Positions 17,447 to 26,568 of a stretch of 64,000 nucleotides of DNA are shown piece by piece. The notes below the pieces were generated by a model that worked only from the letters and a program-made list of their open reading frames with translations, did not search any database and was not told the DNA's origin. The position numbers were made by a program, and so were the translations under genes. Origin of the DNA: an uncultured Prevotellaceae bacterium (GTDB taxonomy: Bacteria; Bacteroidota; Bacteroidia; Bacteroidales; Bacteroidaceae). The stretch covers positions 1-64,000 of the forward strand of contig CACYRS010000011.1 of assembly GCA_902776935.1 (NCBI GenBank), in the 5' to 3' direction. Every line of letters begins with the position of its first letter. The stretch's first letter is position 1.

Positions 17447-18319
17447 ATGGCTTTAAAGATTGTTGTTCTGGCCAAGCAAGTGCCAGACACCCGTAACGTG
17501 GGTAAGGACGCAATGACAGCAGAAGGCACAGTGAATCGTGCTGCCCTACCCGCCATCTTCAACCCAGAAGATTTGAACGCCTTGGAGCAGGCTCTTCGTC
17601 TGAAAGAGCAGAATCCTGGCTCAACAGTAGGAATCCTCACGATGGGTCCTCCACGTGCAGGTGAGATTATCCGTCAGGGACTTTATCGTGGCGCTGATAC
17701 AGGTTGGTTGCTTACAGACCGTCTCTTCGCTGGTGCCGATACCCTCGCTACATCTTACGCATTGGCTACAGCCATCAAGAAGATTGGCGATGTAGATATC
17801 GTTATCGGTGGTCGTCAGGCTATCGATGGTGATACCGCTCAGGTTGGTCCTCAGGTAGCTCAGAAACTGGGTCTGAACCAGGTTACATACGCTGAGGAGG
17901 TTCTCTCAGTAAAGGATGGCAAAGCAACTATCAAGCGTGTTATCGATGGTGGTGTTGAGACCGTAGAGGCTCCTCTGCCAGTAGTTATAACCGTTAACGG
18001 TAGTGCAGCTCCATGCCGCCCACAGAACGCCAAGTTGGTTATGAAGTACAAGCGTGCTACATGTCCTATGGAGCGTCCTGCTGAAGGTACAGCTTACGAT
18101 TATCTGTACGACGAGCGTCCTGAGCTGACACTCAACCAGTGGAGCGTAGCCGATGTAGACGGTGATGTTCAGCAGTGTGGTCTGGCAGGTTCGCCTACCA
18201 AGGTTAAGGCCATCAAGAACATTGTGTTCCAGGCTAAGGAGTCGAAGACTTTGACGGCTTCTGATGCAGACATCGAGGGAATGATCAAAGAATTGTTGGA
18301 AGAGAAAATTATTGGTTAA
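17447..18319 (+). CDS. etfB: Electron transfer flavoprotein subunit beta
   Basis: 290 residues. It opens MALKIVVLAKQVPDTRNV, typical of EtfB. The nucleotide-binding region includes VDIVIGGRQAIDGDTAQVGP and ENDLs-like VITVNGSAAPCRPQNAK near the FAD contact. EtfAB accepts electrons from acyl-CoA dehydrogenase and passes them to the respiratory chain or, in anaerobes, to a bifurcating partner. It is first in the operon, followed by etfA (7 nt). No clear Shine-Dalgarno precedes it; the leader is AT-rich, as usual in Bacteroidetes. Confidence 0.93.
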   Translation: MALKIVVLAKQVPDTRNVGKDAMTAEGTVNRAALPAIFNPEDLNALEQALRLKEQNPGSTVGILTMGPPRAGEIIRQGLYRGADTGWLLTDRLFAGADTLATSYALATAIKKIGDVDIVIGGRQAIDGDTAQVGPQVAQKLGLNQVTYAEEVLSVKDGKATIKRVIDGGVETVEAPLPVVITVNGSAAPCRPQNAKLVMKYKRATCPMERPAEGTAYDYLYDERPELTLNQWSVADVDGDVQQCGLAGSPTKVKAIKNIVFQAKESKTLTASDADIEGMIKELLEEKIIG

Positions 18320-18326
18320 TTGAGAT

Positions 18327-19349
18327 ATGAATAATGTATTTGTATATTGCGAGATAGAAGGTACTCAGGTACAGGAAGTATCTCAGGAGCTGCTGACCAA
18401 GGGTCGCAAGCTCGCCAATACACTTGGTGTTGAGCTCCACGCTATTGTTGCTGGTACAGGCATCAAGGACAAGGTTGAGGATCAGATTCTGCCTTACGGT
18501 GTTGACAAGCTGTTTGTTTTCGATGCTAAGGACCTGTTCCCTTACACCTCAGCTCCTCACACAGATATTCTGGTTAACCTCTTCAAGGAGGAGCAGCCAC
18601 AGATCTGTCTGATGGGTGCTACTGTGATTGGTCGCGACCTCGGTCCACGTGTATCATCATCACTGACCTCTGGTCTGACTGCAGACTGCACAGAGCTGGA
18701 GATTGGTCCTTACGAGGATAAGAAAGAGGGTAAGGTCTATGAGAATCTGCTCTATCAGATCCGTCCTGCCTTTGGTGGTAACATCGTAGCTACCATCGTT
18801 AACCCCGACCACCGTCCACAGATGGCTACCGTCCGCTCTGGCGTGATGCAGAAAGCTATCTACGATGGCGAGTGCCGCAAGGAGGTTGTCTATCCTGAGG
18901 TAAGCAAGTATGTTAGCCCTGAGGCTTTCGTTGTAAAGGTGCTCGACCACCACGTAGAGGCTGCAAAGCACAACCTGAAGGGTGCGCCAATCGTAGTAGC
19001 CGGTGGTTATGGTATGGGCTGCAAGGAGAACTTCGACCAGCTGTTCGAGTTGGCTAAGGTACTTCATGGTGAGGTTGGTGGTAGCCGTGCTGCCGTTGAT
19101 GCAGGCTGGCTGGACCACGACCGTCAGATTGGTCAGACGGGTGTCACCGTTCATCCGAAGGTTTACATCGCCTGCGGTATCTCTGGACAGATTCAGCACA
19201 TCGCTGGTATGCAGGATTCTGGTATCATCATCTCTGTTAACAGTGATCCCGATGCTCCCATCAACCGCATCGCCGACTATGTGATCGTTGGTACTGTGGA
19301 AGAGGTTGTCCCCAAGTTGATCAAGTACTACAAGCAGAACTCAAAGTAA
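18327..19349 (+). CDS. etfA: Electron transfer flavoprotein subunit alpha
   Basis: 340 residues. The N-terminal domain (VFVYCEIEGTQVQEVSQELL) contains LMGATVIGRDLGPRVSSSL and SGLTADCTEL. The C-terminal FAD domain has IVVAGGYGMGCKENFDQL, GGSRAAVDAGW and QIGQTGVTVHPKVYIACGISG, ending with the NSDPDAPI motif. It is the FAD-carrying partner of EtfB. One nucleotide separates it from the next small gene. Confidence 0.95.
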   Translation: MNNVFVYCEIEGTQVQEVSQELLTKGRKLANTLGVELHAIVAGTGIKDKVEDQILPYGVDKLFVFDAKDLFPYTSAPHTDILVNLFKEEQPQICLMGATVIGRDLGPRVSSSLTSGLTADCTELEIGPYEDKKEGKVYENLLYQIRPAFGGNIVATIVNPDHRPQMATVRSGVMQKAIYDGECRKEVVYPEVSKYVSPEAFVVKVLDHHVEAAKHNLKGAPIVVAGGYGMGCKENFDQLFELAKVLHGEVGGSRAAVDAGWLDHDRQIGQTGVTVHPKVYIACGISGQIQHIAGMQDSGIIISVNSDPDAPINRIADYVIVGTVEEVVPKLIKYYKQNSK

Positions 19350-19350
19350 G

Positions 19351-19536
19351 ATGAAAGCTTTAGATTATTTCCTCATTGTCTGCACCCTCGTGCTGCTCGG
19401 AATCTCTTATTATCTGATGACGATCGACCAGCATGCAGCTTCTGCAATAGTGAATATCGCTGCTTATGCTTGCGGTGTCGCTGTTGGTGCACGAATTGGA
19501 GGAAGAATATATAAGAAGAATCAAGAAAACAAATAA
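19351..19536 (+). CDS. 61-residue membrane protein in the etf operon
   Basis: Two hydrophobic segments (about 5-23 and 31-50) and a basic C-terminus (GGRIYKKNQENK). It starts 1 nt after etfA and ends 6 nt before the acyl-CoA dehydrogenase start. The tight spacing suggests a role with EtfAB, perhaps membrane attachment, but this is inference. I do not recognise the family. Confidence 0.65.
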   Translation: MKALDYFLIVCTLVLLGISYYLMTIDQHAASAIVNIAAYACGVAVGARIGGRIYKKNQENK

Positions 19537-19542
19537 GGAATT

Positions 19543-21241
19543 ATGGCAAACTATTATAGCGATCATCCTGAGATCGGGTTCTACTTGAACCACCCCCTGA
19601 TGGCTCGTATCGTTGAGCTGAAGGAAAAAGGCTTTGCCCGTTGACCTGGGCGATGCCATCGAGAACTACAAGCAGATTCTCGACATCACTGGCGACGTGG
19701 CTGCAAACATCATCGAGCCAAACTCTGAGAGCGTTGACCTAGAAGGTCCACACCTCGAGAACGGCCGTATGATCTACGCCTCTAAGACTTACGAGAACCT
19801 CGACGCTACCCGCAAGGCTGGCCTCTGGGGTGTCTCAATGCCTCGTCGTTACGGCGGTCTGAACCTGCCTAACGCAGTATTCTCAATGCTCTCTGAGATG
19901 ATTTCAGCTGCTGATGCTGGTTTCCAGAATATCTGGAGCTTGCAGAGCTGTATCGATACTCTTTATGAATTCGGTTCAGAGGAGCAGCGCCAGAAGTATA
20001 TCCCCCGTGTTTGTGCTGGTGAGGGTATGAGTATGGATTTGACTGAGCCCGATGCTGGTTCTGACCTGCAGCGCGTGATGCTGAAGGCTACCTATGACGC
20101 CCAGGAGGACTGCTGGCGTCTGAATGGTGTGAAGCGCTTCATCACCAATGGTGATAGCGACATCCACCTTGTGCTGGCTCGTTCTGAGGAGGGCACCAAG
20201 GACGGACGTGGTCTGTCGATGTTCATCTACGACAAGCGCCAGGGCGGTGTTGATGTTCGTCACATCGAGCACAAGTTGGGTATTCATGGTTCACCTACCT
20301 GTGAGCTGACCTATAAGAATGCTAAGGCAGAGCTCTGCGGATCGACTCGTCTGGGTCTTATCAAGTACGTGATGGCGCTGATGAACGGTGCTCGTCTGGG
20401 TATTGCTGCTCAGTCAGTAGGTGTTGAGCAGGAGGCTTACAACGAGGGTCTGGCTTACGCTAAGGAGCGTCAGCAGTTTGGTGACAAGATCATCAACTTC
20501 CCCGCTGTTTACGATATGCTCTCTCGCATGAAGGCTAAGCTCGATGCAGGTCGTTCACTGCTGTACGAGACAGCTTGCTATGTTGACGTTTACAAGTGCC
20601 TCGAGGATATCGAGCGCGACCGCAAGCTCGAGCCTGAGGAGAAGCAGGAGCTGAAGAAGTATCAGCGCTTGGCTGATGCCTTCACCCCACTTGCCAAGGG
20701 TATGAACTCTGAGTACGCCAACCAGAACGCTTACGATGCTATCAGCATCCATGGTGGTTCAGGATTCATCATGGAGTACAAGAGCCAGCGCCTGTTCCGC
20801 GATGCTCGTATCTTCTCTATCTACGAGGGTACCACTCAGCTGCAGGTTGTTGCCGCTATCCGCTACATCACCAACGGCACTATGCTCGCCAACATCAAGG
20901 ATATGCTCGCTGCCCTGCCTGCAGAGGCCAATGCAGCTCTGAAGGCTCGCGTAGAGAAGCTGATTCCTGTTTACGAGGAGGCTCTTGCCAACGTCAAGGC
21001 TCTCGAGAATCAGGATGCTCAGGACTTCCTGGCTCGTCGTCTGTACGATATGACAGCCGAGTTGGTTATGTCACTGCTCATCATCCGTGATGCTGCTAAG
21101 GCTCCCGAGCTGTTCGCTAAGAGTGCTCAGGTTTATGTTCGCATGACCGAGGAGGATGTATACGGTAAGAGCGCATACATCAAGGCATTCCAGGTTGAGG
21201 ATCTTGAGAACTTCAAGGCAAACGACGAGGTTGAGGCTTAA
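19543..21241 (+). pseudogene. Acyl-CoA dehydrogenase, frameshifted near its N-terminus
   Basis: The expected start is ATG 19543 (MANYYSDHPEIGFYLNHPL), with AAGGAA upstream. It reads 33 codons and stops at TGA 19642-19644. The rest of the enzyme (535 residues) continues in another frame from about 19637 (PVDLGDAIENYKQ). Relatives have about 8 more residues at the junction, so about 26 nt seem to be missing, which also breaks the frame. The body is well conserved: SMDLTEPDAGSDLQ, RFITNGDSDIH, a KLGIHGSP segment, YAKERQQFGD, SIHGGSGF and the catalytic-glutamate region SIYEGTTQLQ. It would oxidise acyl-CoA or reduce enoyl-CoA with EtfAB. Either inactivated or affected by a sequence error. Confidence 0.85.
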
Positions 21242-21243
21242 TA

Positions 21244-21717
21244 ATGACTGAACTTGAGATTGAAGAGCGCGTTAATCGCGCTGTAGATAATTTCATGGCC
21301 GGATATGGCTGCTGCCAAAGTGTGGTGGCAGCCTTTTCCGACCTTTATGGTTTGGACGAGACCTTAGCAAAAAAGATTGCTGCTGGCTTTGGCGGTGGTG
21401 TCGGAAGGCTAAGGATGATGTGCGGAGCCGTATCGGGCATAGTCATGCTTGTAGGTTTGGATTGTGGCCAAACTGAGGGTTCCGATCGCGAGGGCAAATC
21501 GGCATGTTATAAGGTCGTGCAGGATTTGCTGGCGAAATCAAAGGAGGAAAACGGTAGTTTGATCTGTGCTGAGATTCTTGGTATCAAGGGCTATGAGAAG
21601 GCACAAAACAGCTATGTAGCCTCTGCCAGAACAGCTGAGTACTATAAGACAAGACCTTGCGCCGCTAAAGTTGAAAGCGCCGCAAGGATTTTCGCCGATT
21701 ATCTTAGGAAAAAATAA
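21244..21717 (+). CDS. C_GCAxxG_C_C family protein (cysteine-rich, redox type)
   Basis: 157 residues with the family cysteines: GYGCCQSV near residue 22, CGAVSG near 58, a Cys in VGLDCGQT, and a late Cys in TRPCAAKV. The GGVGRLRMMCGAVSG run is the family signature. These proteins may bind a metal cluster or act in redox; the exact role is unknown. It lies 2 nt after the acyl-CoA dehydrogenase, at the end of the etf operon, which fits an electron-transfer function. Confidence 0.85.
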   Translation: MTELEIEERVNRAVDNFMAGYGCCQSVVAAFSDLYGLDETLAKKIAAGFGGGVGRLRMMCGAVSGIVMLVGLDCGQTEGSDREGKSACYKVVQDLLAKSKEENGSLICAEILGIKGYEKAQNSYVASARTAEYYKTRPCAAKVESAARIFADYLRKK

Positions 21718-24700
21718 TCAGAGTTCTTTCAGGAGTTCTCGTACTGCGGCCTCAAGCTGCAGGTCTGTACCTGTTACAACAGTCTCAGGACGGTTCAGAA
21801 TATGGATATCCGGCTCCAACTGAGTATTCTCAAGATATGAACCGTCAGGCAACTGATAACCTATGACAGGTACGCCAAATACCAGCGTTGGGTCTTGTAA
21901 CGTCTCCCAGTTAACAGAACTCATTGTTCCTGGCACCGGAGCACCCACCAGCTTTCCTATCTTCTGATGGCTGTACACCCAAGGTGTTCCGTGTGCATTG
22001 CTGTAGTTACCCTCTGCCTGTAACATGATACTCGGATGGTTATAACGTCTGCTTGGCATATCGCAAACCTCCCTACCACGAATCACCTGTGTAAAGTATT
22101 TCTTTCCAGAGAACAGTATCTCTATATCCTCATGCAGACGTCCGCCTCCATTGTAACGGGTGTCGATGACTATACCCTCCTTCAGGTTATACTTGCCTAA
22201 GATGTCAGAATAGACGTCGCGGAAACTGGCATCATTCATCCCTTCTATATGCACATATCCTAAACGGCCGTTCGACAGGCGCTCCACCTCAGCAGCCCTG
22301 CTCTTAATCCAACGCTTATATAACAAATCCGACTGTTCAGCCCTACTGATAGGTAACACCACCTCATCCCATGTGCCGGCATTACCTTTCAGGCTTACGA
22401 GCGTCTTCTTGCCCTTACACAGGTTCAGCAACTGCGCCAGGTCTGTATCCTTGCCAAGTGGAATTCCGTTGATGGCTGTGATAACATCACCCACCTTCAC
22501 CTTACTGTTAGCTTTGCTGAAAGGTCCGTCTTCAAGCACAGCTGTGATCTTCATTCCATCAGTGGCCTCTGTCATGTCATAGAGCAGTCCCAGCTGTGCA
22601 GTGGCGTCTCCCTTGAGGGCAGGACTGAATCTTCCACCCGTATGACTTACATTCAACTCACCCAACAGCTCGCTCAGCAACTCTGCAAAGTCATAGTTAT
22701 TGTCGATATGTGGCAGGAAACGTACATAGTTCTGCAGCATCAGCTCCCAGTTGCAACCGTTATAGTCTGTACGGAATATCTTTTTGTTTATCTGTTTTGC
22801 CACGTGACGCAGCATATACTCGCGTTCTGCAGCGAGGTCGAGTTTCATCTGAGCATTATAGGTGATGGCTTTCGTCTTGTCGCCTTTCTCTATCTTCATC
22901 ATGGTGCTTCCCAACGAGTAGAGATTGCCTTCCTTGTCCATCTGCAGCGAACCGCTTCCGCCCCTGGTGCCCTTGCTCAGCAATTTTGTCTCATGCTTGC
23001 GAAGATCCATCTTCCACAGGTCGGGTGCCCCCTCGAAGGCAGAGAAGTAATAGAGGCTCTCTCCATCCTTGCTCACGATGGCATCGCCCAGACGACTACT
23101 GTTTGGTGTCAGCCTGACAATGCGATTCTCCAGACCCTCAAACTCTATCTTCAAAGCCTTCACAGAATCGGATTCTTCCTTCTTGTCAGACTTTTTATCA
23201 CCCTTCTTACCTTTTTCTTCTTCCTTTTTGCCAGACTTCTTGTCTGCCTTCTTTTCATTCTTTTTCTCCAATTCCTTTAGCAGAGCATAGTCCTCAGCCG
23301 ACAGGCGAAAACGGTCATAGGCATCCTGAGTGAGGAAAGCCAGGAACACATCCTGCTGACTTCCCCATGATGCATGACTACGCATGCCATAGCGTTCGCT
23401 CTCAAACAGGATAGCCTTGCCGTCCATCACCCAACGAGACCCACCGCTCATATATCCGCTCTGGGTGATAGGATGAATCTCACCGCCTGCAGCACTTACG
23501 ATACCCTGGTCGGTATAGGGGTCACGACGATTGGCGATATAGCTCAGTACAAACCACTTTCCGTCAGGACTCCACTCATAGTCGAACTGACCGCTCTGGC
23601 TATACCACTTGCTGCCGTCAGTAACCTGCGTAACCTTCTTTGTCTTCAGGTCAACCACTTTCAGTTTTATACGATCCTCGATAAAGGCCAGTTTCTTGCC
23701 GTCAGGACTGTACTTAGGACAGCACCGCTCAACCTGTGAGAAGTCTATCTTCCCTTCAAGTTTCAGCGCAGGCAGTTCTGGGAATACACTCTCTTCCTTT
23801 ATCAGAGTAGCGTTGGCGAAGTTCAGGTCATCATCCCTCACGATGCTGGCAGTGTAGAGCTGCCAGTTGCCGTTACGCTCTGAGGCATATACGATGGTCC
23901 TGCCGTCGGGTGCGAAATCCACGTCAGCCTCAGCGCCTGCCGTCTGGGTAATCCTGCGGGTTGTGGCATATTCCGTGCTGGTAACAAACACCTCACCTCT
24001 CACCACGAAGGCCACTTGCTTGCCATCCTTGCTCACCACAGGCCGACGTGCTCCTGTAACAAAGCTGAGGTCTGCAATCGCCACTTCGTCGTCACGGATT
24101 AGAGATACAGCCAGTTTCTTTGGCTTCTCTGCTCCCTTCTGGGTATATATCTCTCCGTTGTAAGCATAGCAGAGCATACCGTTCTTCGCCATACTCAGGA
24201 AACGAACAGGATGGGTCTTGAAGTTAGTAACAGGCTTGACGTCATTACCCTCACAAGAGTACACATTCATGCTTCCTCCATTGCGTTCGCTCAGGAAATA
24301 GAGTTTCTTACCATCGGCACTAACCACAGGATTACGGTCCTCACCAGGATTATCCGTGATGTTTGTATGCTTACCGCTCTTGGCATCATAGAACCATATA
24401 TCACGCGTTATAGAAGAGGTATGGTGCTTGCGCCACTCGTCTTCTCCGCCCTTACGGTCCTGATAATAGAAGCTCTTGCCGTCAGGTGTAAGACTGAGCA
24501 TCTCTACGGGTGTACCCAACACCTGTAGAGTACGTCCGCCCTTCACTGGCACCTTGTACAGTTCCGTCAGTCTGCCTGACGGGAACATCACGCTCTGTGC
24601 CGGGTCCTGTATCTGCGCCCCAAAGAGCACCCATTTGCCATCGGGTGTGAAAGCCTGGGGCACCTCTGCCACACTGTTGTATGTCAGGCGTCTGGCCACT

Positions 24701-25014
24701 CCGCCCTCAGCCGCCATCACGAAGATGTCGAGGTTGCCGTGTCTGTCACTGGCAAAGGCTATCTGTCTGCCGTCGGCGCTCCATACGGGAGAACACTCAT
24801 AACTGTCCTGCGTGGTCAACCGAACAGCAGTTCCGCCATTTACAGAAACCTTATATATGTCTCCCTTGTAGCAAAAGAGCACTTGTGAACCATCAGGACT
24901 GACCTGAACATCCCTAAGCCATAGGGGTGTAACAGTCTGGCTGGCATCTGCCTGTTGTGAGAAACCTGTAAAGAGTGCTGTCAGTGCAGCGATAATAAGT
25001 TTTTTAGTATTCAT
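21718..25014 (-). CDS. Tricorn-like S41 peptidase
   Basis: 1098 residues with a signal peptide (to about residue 24, QQADASQ). N-terminal WD40-like (PD40) propeller repeats run to about 600, with many S/P-DGK motifs (VSPDGSQVLF, FTPDGKWVLF). A Lys/Glu-rich low-complexity segment (about 610-655) follows. A PDZ domain (about 830-920, VGDVITAINGIPLG) then leads to an S41 peptidase domain. It has IDTRYNGGGRLHEDI and a likely nucleophile in NYSNAHGTPW. It is probably a periplasmic processive peptidase. It abuts the C_GCAxxG gene with no gap. A minus-strand promoter lies at 25052-25082. Confidence 0.9.
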   Translation of the reverse strand: MNTKKLIIAALTALFTGFSQQADASQTVTPLWLRDVQVSPDGSQVLFCYKGDIYKVSVNGGTAVRLTTQDSYECSPVWSADGRQIAFASDRHGNLDIFVMAAEGGVARRLTYNSVAEVPQAFTPDGKWVLFGAQIQDPAQSVMFPSGRLTELYKVPVKGGRTLQVLGTPVEMLSLTPDGKSFYYQDRKGGEDEWRKHHTSSITRDIWFYDAKSGKHTNITDNPGEDRNPVVSADGKKLYFLSERNGGSMNVYSCEGNDVKPVTNFKTHPVRFLSMAKNGMLCYAYNGEIYTQKGAEKPKKLAVSLIRDDEVAIADLSFVTGARRPVVSKDGKQVAFVVRGEVFVTSTEYATTRRITQTAGAEADVDFAPDGRTIVYASERNGNWQLYTASIVRDDDLNFANATLIKEESVFPELPALKLEGKIDFSQVERCCPKYSPDGKKLAFIEDRIKLKVVDLKTKKVTQVTDGSKWYSQSGQFDYEWSPDGKWFVLSYIANRRDPYTDQGIVSAAGGEIHPITQSGYMSGGSRWVMDGKAILFESERYGMRSHASWGSQQDVFLAFLTQDAYDRFRLSAEDYALLKELEKKNEKKADKKSGKKEEEKGKKGDKKSDKKEESDSVKALKIEFEGLENRIVRLTPNSSRLGDAIVSKDGESLYYFSAFEGAPDLWKMDLRKHETKLLSKGTRGGSGSLQMDKEGNLYSLGSTMMKIEKGDKTKAITYNAQMKLDLAAEREYMLRHVAKQINKKIFRTDYNGCNWELMLQNYVRFLPHIDNNYDFAELLSELLGELNVSHTGGRFSPALKGDATAQLGLLYDMTEATDGMKITAVLEDGPFSKANSKVKVGDVITAINGIPLGKDTDLAQLLNLCKGKKTLVSLKGNAGTWDEVVLPISRAEQSDLLYKRWIKSRAAEVERLSNGRLGYVHIEGMNDASFRDVYSDILGKYNLKEGIVIDTRYNGGGRLHEDIEILFSGKKYFTQVIRGREVCDMPSRRYNHPSIMLQAEGNYSNAHGTPWVYSHQKIGKLVGAPVPGTMSSVNWETLQDPTLVFGVPVIGYQLPDGSYLENTQLEPDIHILNRPETVVTGTDLQLEAAVRELLKEL

Positions 25015-25051
25015 TATCTTCTTTATTATTTAGCTATTTGTATAATTTCTG

Positions 25052-25082
25052 CAAAAATACAATTATTTCTGCAAACGACAAA
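25052..25082 (-). promoter_or_regulatory. Promoter of the tricorn-like peptidase
   Basis: Minus strand TTTG (25079-25082), 19 nt, TATTTTTG (25052-25059), with a leader of about 30 nt to the ATG at 25014. Confidence 0.6.
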
Positions 25083-25144
25083 ACTTTTTGCTGAAAAAAA
25101 AAGCAGATTCGTTGAACGGATTTCCGTACACCATTATTTCACCG

Positions 25145-25152
25145 TACCTTTG
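25145..25152 (+). promoter_or_regulatory. Promoter of a candidate small RNA
   Basis: TACCTTTG at 25145-25152 with TTTC at 25121-25124, 20 nt upstream. It points right, and the only thing before the next promoter is a strong terminator. Confidence 0.6.
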
Positions 25153-25158
25153 CATCGT

Positions 25159-25268
25159 CAAAAGTTAAGAATTAGTTTTTTCATACATAAATTAGGTTAT
25201 TGTTAGTTAGTTAATTGGTTAGTAAGGATTTTGGGGCGCAGTGATGCGCCCCAAAATCTTTTTTTTTC
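25159..25268 (+). ncRNA. Candidate small RNA of about 110 nt
   Basis: The interval between the TACCTTTG promoter and the terminator at 25227-25267 has no usable ORF; the only ATG lies in the terminator loop region. The 5' part is AT-rich and single-stranded in appearance, with TTAG/TTAA repeats. The 3' part is a 14-bp hairpin with a T-tract. Layout and size fit a regulatory sRNA. It could instead be a short leader transcript for the SemiSWEET operon, but that operon has its own -7 box at 25313. The start is estimated as 7 nt after the -7 box. Confidence 0.5.
25227..25267 (+). terminator. Strong intrinsic terminator
   Basis: Perfect 14-bp stem, GATTTTGGGGCGCA with TGCGCCCCAAAATC, around a GTGA tetraloop, followed by a run of nine T. 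It points right and has no coding gene upstream on that strand, which supports a non-coding transcript. Confidence 0.85.
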
Positions 25269-25312
25269 TTGCAAAAAATTACCAACTATCAGTTATTTTT
25301 ATTATATTTGCA

Positions 25313-25320
25313 CCCAAATA
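25313..25320 (+). promoter_or_regulatory. -7 box of the SemiSWEET / binding protein / SpoIIE operon
   Basis: TATATTTG, 22 nt before the ATG at 25343; no clear TTTG at -33. Confidence 0.5.
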
Positions 25321-25342
25321 TCTTACTAACAAGAAATGAATT

Positions 25343-25627
25343 ATGGAAAATCAGCTATTATTCGACATCTTTGGCTGGATAGCGAGCATCGGCCTCATTT
25401 GCGGATATCTGCCACAGGCCATTCATACTATGCGTACTCGAAGAACCGACGGAATATCGTTGCCTGGATTCATTATGATGGCAATCGGAAGTTTTGCGTT
25501 TATGGCACAGGGCTGGATGCTCGGGCGCGAGGGTGTCTTCATGTTCTTTACTAACGCTATCACCTTCACATGTAGCATTATCATCTTCGTGATAAAGATG
25601 CAAAACGACAGAAAGAAGAAAAAATGA
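25343..25627 (+). CDS. SemiSWEET-type (PQ-loop) small transporter
   Basis: 94 residues with three membrane helices and the PQ motif in the first (GWIASIGLICGYLPQAIHTMRT), then TDGISLPGF and TNAITFTCSIIIFVIK. This is a bacterial SemiSWEET half-transporter, which dimerises to move sugars or related small solutes by facilitated diffusion. A lipid-A-synthase N-domain-like protein is the main alternative. Its stop overlaps the binding-protein start by 4 nt. Confidence 0.75.
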   Translation: MENQLLFDIFGWIASIGLICGYLPQAIHTMRTRRTDGISLPGFIMMAIGSFAFMAQGWMLGREGVFMFFTNAITFTCSIIIFVIKMQNDRKKKK

Positions 25628-26568
25628 GACTACTGACAACGCTTGCCATCCTCCTTGCTTTTTGCTATAGCAAGGTACAGGCTCAGGGCGAGACCATCGT
25701 ATTTACACCCCAGTGGACGGCACAGGCTCAGTTTGCGGGCTATTATGTGGCCGAGGCGAAGGGGTTCTACCGCGAGGCGGGATTGAAAGTGAAGATAGAA
25801 CATCCGTCGTCCACGCAGCCTGCCATGAGTCGTTTGCGAAATAACCAGTGCCAGGCAACAACACTACAGCTCTGTCAGGCCTTGGAGATAATCGATCAGG
25901 GCATTCCCTTGGTGAACATCCTACAGACATCGATGAATAATGCGATGGTAATTGTCTCTGCTCGTGGTAAGGACCCGTTGACTCAAAAGGGTGCCCGTGT
26001 GGGCATCTGGAGTGTGGGCTTCGGACAGCTGGCCATCTGCATGAGCATCAAGGACCATCTTGATTACGAGTGGATCCGTTTTGCTCAGAATGTCAACCTC
26101 TTCCTCTCCGGTGCCCTCGATGCCACGCTGGCCATGAGCTACAATGAATACTACCAGCTGGTACAGGCAGGTATAGAGACTAACGACAAGAATGTTTACC
26201 GTTTCTGCGATCATGGTTACAACGTGCAGGAAGATGGTGTCTATATGACTCGAGAGTACTATTCCAAGCACAAGGATCAGGCACATCGTTTCGCCCAAGC
26301 CAGCAGGAAGGGCTGGGAATGGGCAGCACAGCATCCTGATGAAACACTCGACATCGTGATGCAGTACGTAGACAAGACCAAAATCGCAACTAATCGTGTT
26401 ATGCAACGACTGATGCTCAAGGAAGTGCTTCGCCTACAGGTAGACCGCGAATCGAAGAAACGAGAGTTCCGCCTTCGTCCGGATATGGTTAAGCTTGCCA
26501 GCCAATTGATGGTTGAGAACAGTATGCTGAACCGCCAGATAACTTACGATGAACTTGTTTATGAATGA
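25624..26568 (+). CDS. NMT1/THI5-type periplasmic substrate-binding protein
   Basis: 314 residues with a signal peptide (MRLLTTLAILLAFCYSKVQAQ). The mature protein begins as a class II binding protein of the thiamine-precursor/taurine type: IVFTPQWTAQAQFAGYYVA, EAKGFYREAGLKVKIEHP, LQTSMNNAMVIVSARG and GFWSVG-like GIWSVGFGQL. Such proteins normally feed an ABC importer, but no permease or ATPase is near. The gene overlaps the SemiSWEET gene by 4 nt and the SpoIIE gene by 8 nt. I infer that it presents its ligand to the membrane phosphatase next door. Confidence 0.8.
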   Translation: MRLLTTLAILLAFCYSKVQAQGETIVFTPQWTAQAQFAGYYVAEAKGFYREAGLKVKIEHPSSTQPAMSRLRNNQCQATTLQLCQALEIIDQGIPLVNILQTSMNNAMVIVSARGKDPLTQKGARVGIWSVGFGQLAICMSIKDHLDYEWIRFAQNVNLFLSGALDATLAMSYNEYYQLVQAGIETNDKNVYRFCDHGYNVQEDGVYMTREYYSKHKDQAHRFAQASRKGWEWAAQHPDETLDIVMQYVDKTKIATNRVMQRLMLKEVLRLQVDRESKKREFRLRPDMVKLASQLMVENSMLNRQITYDELVYE

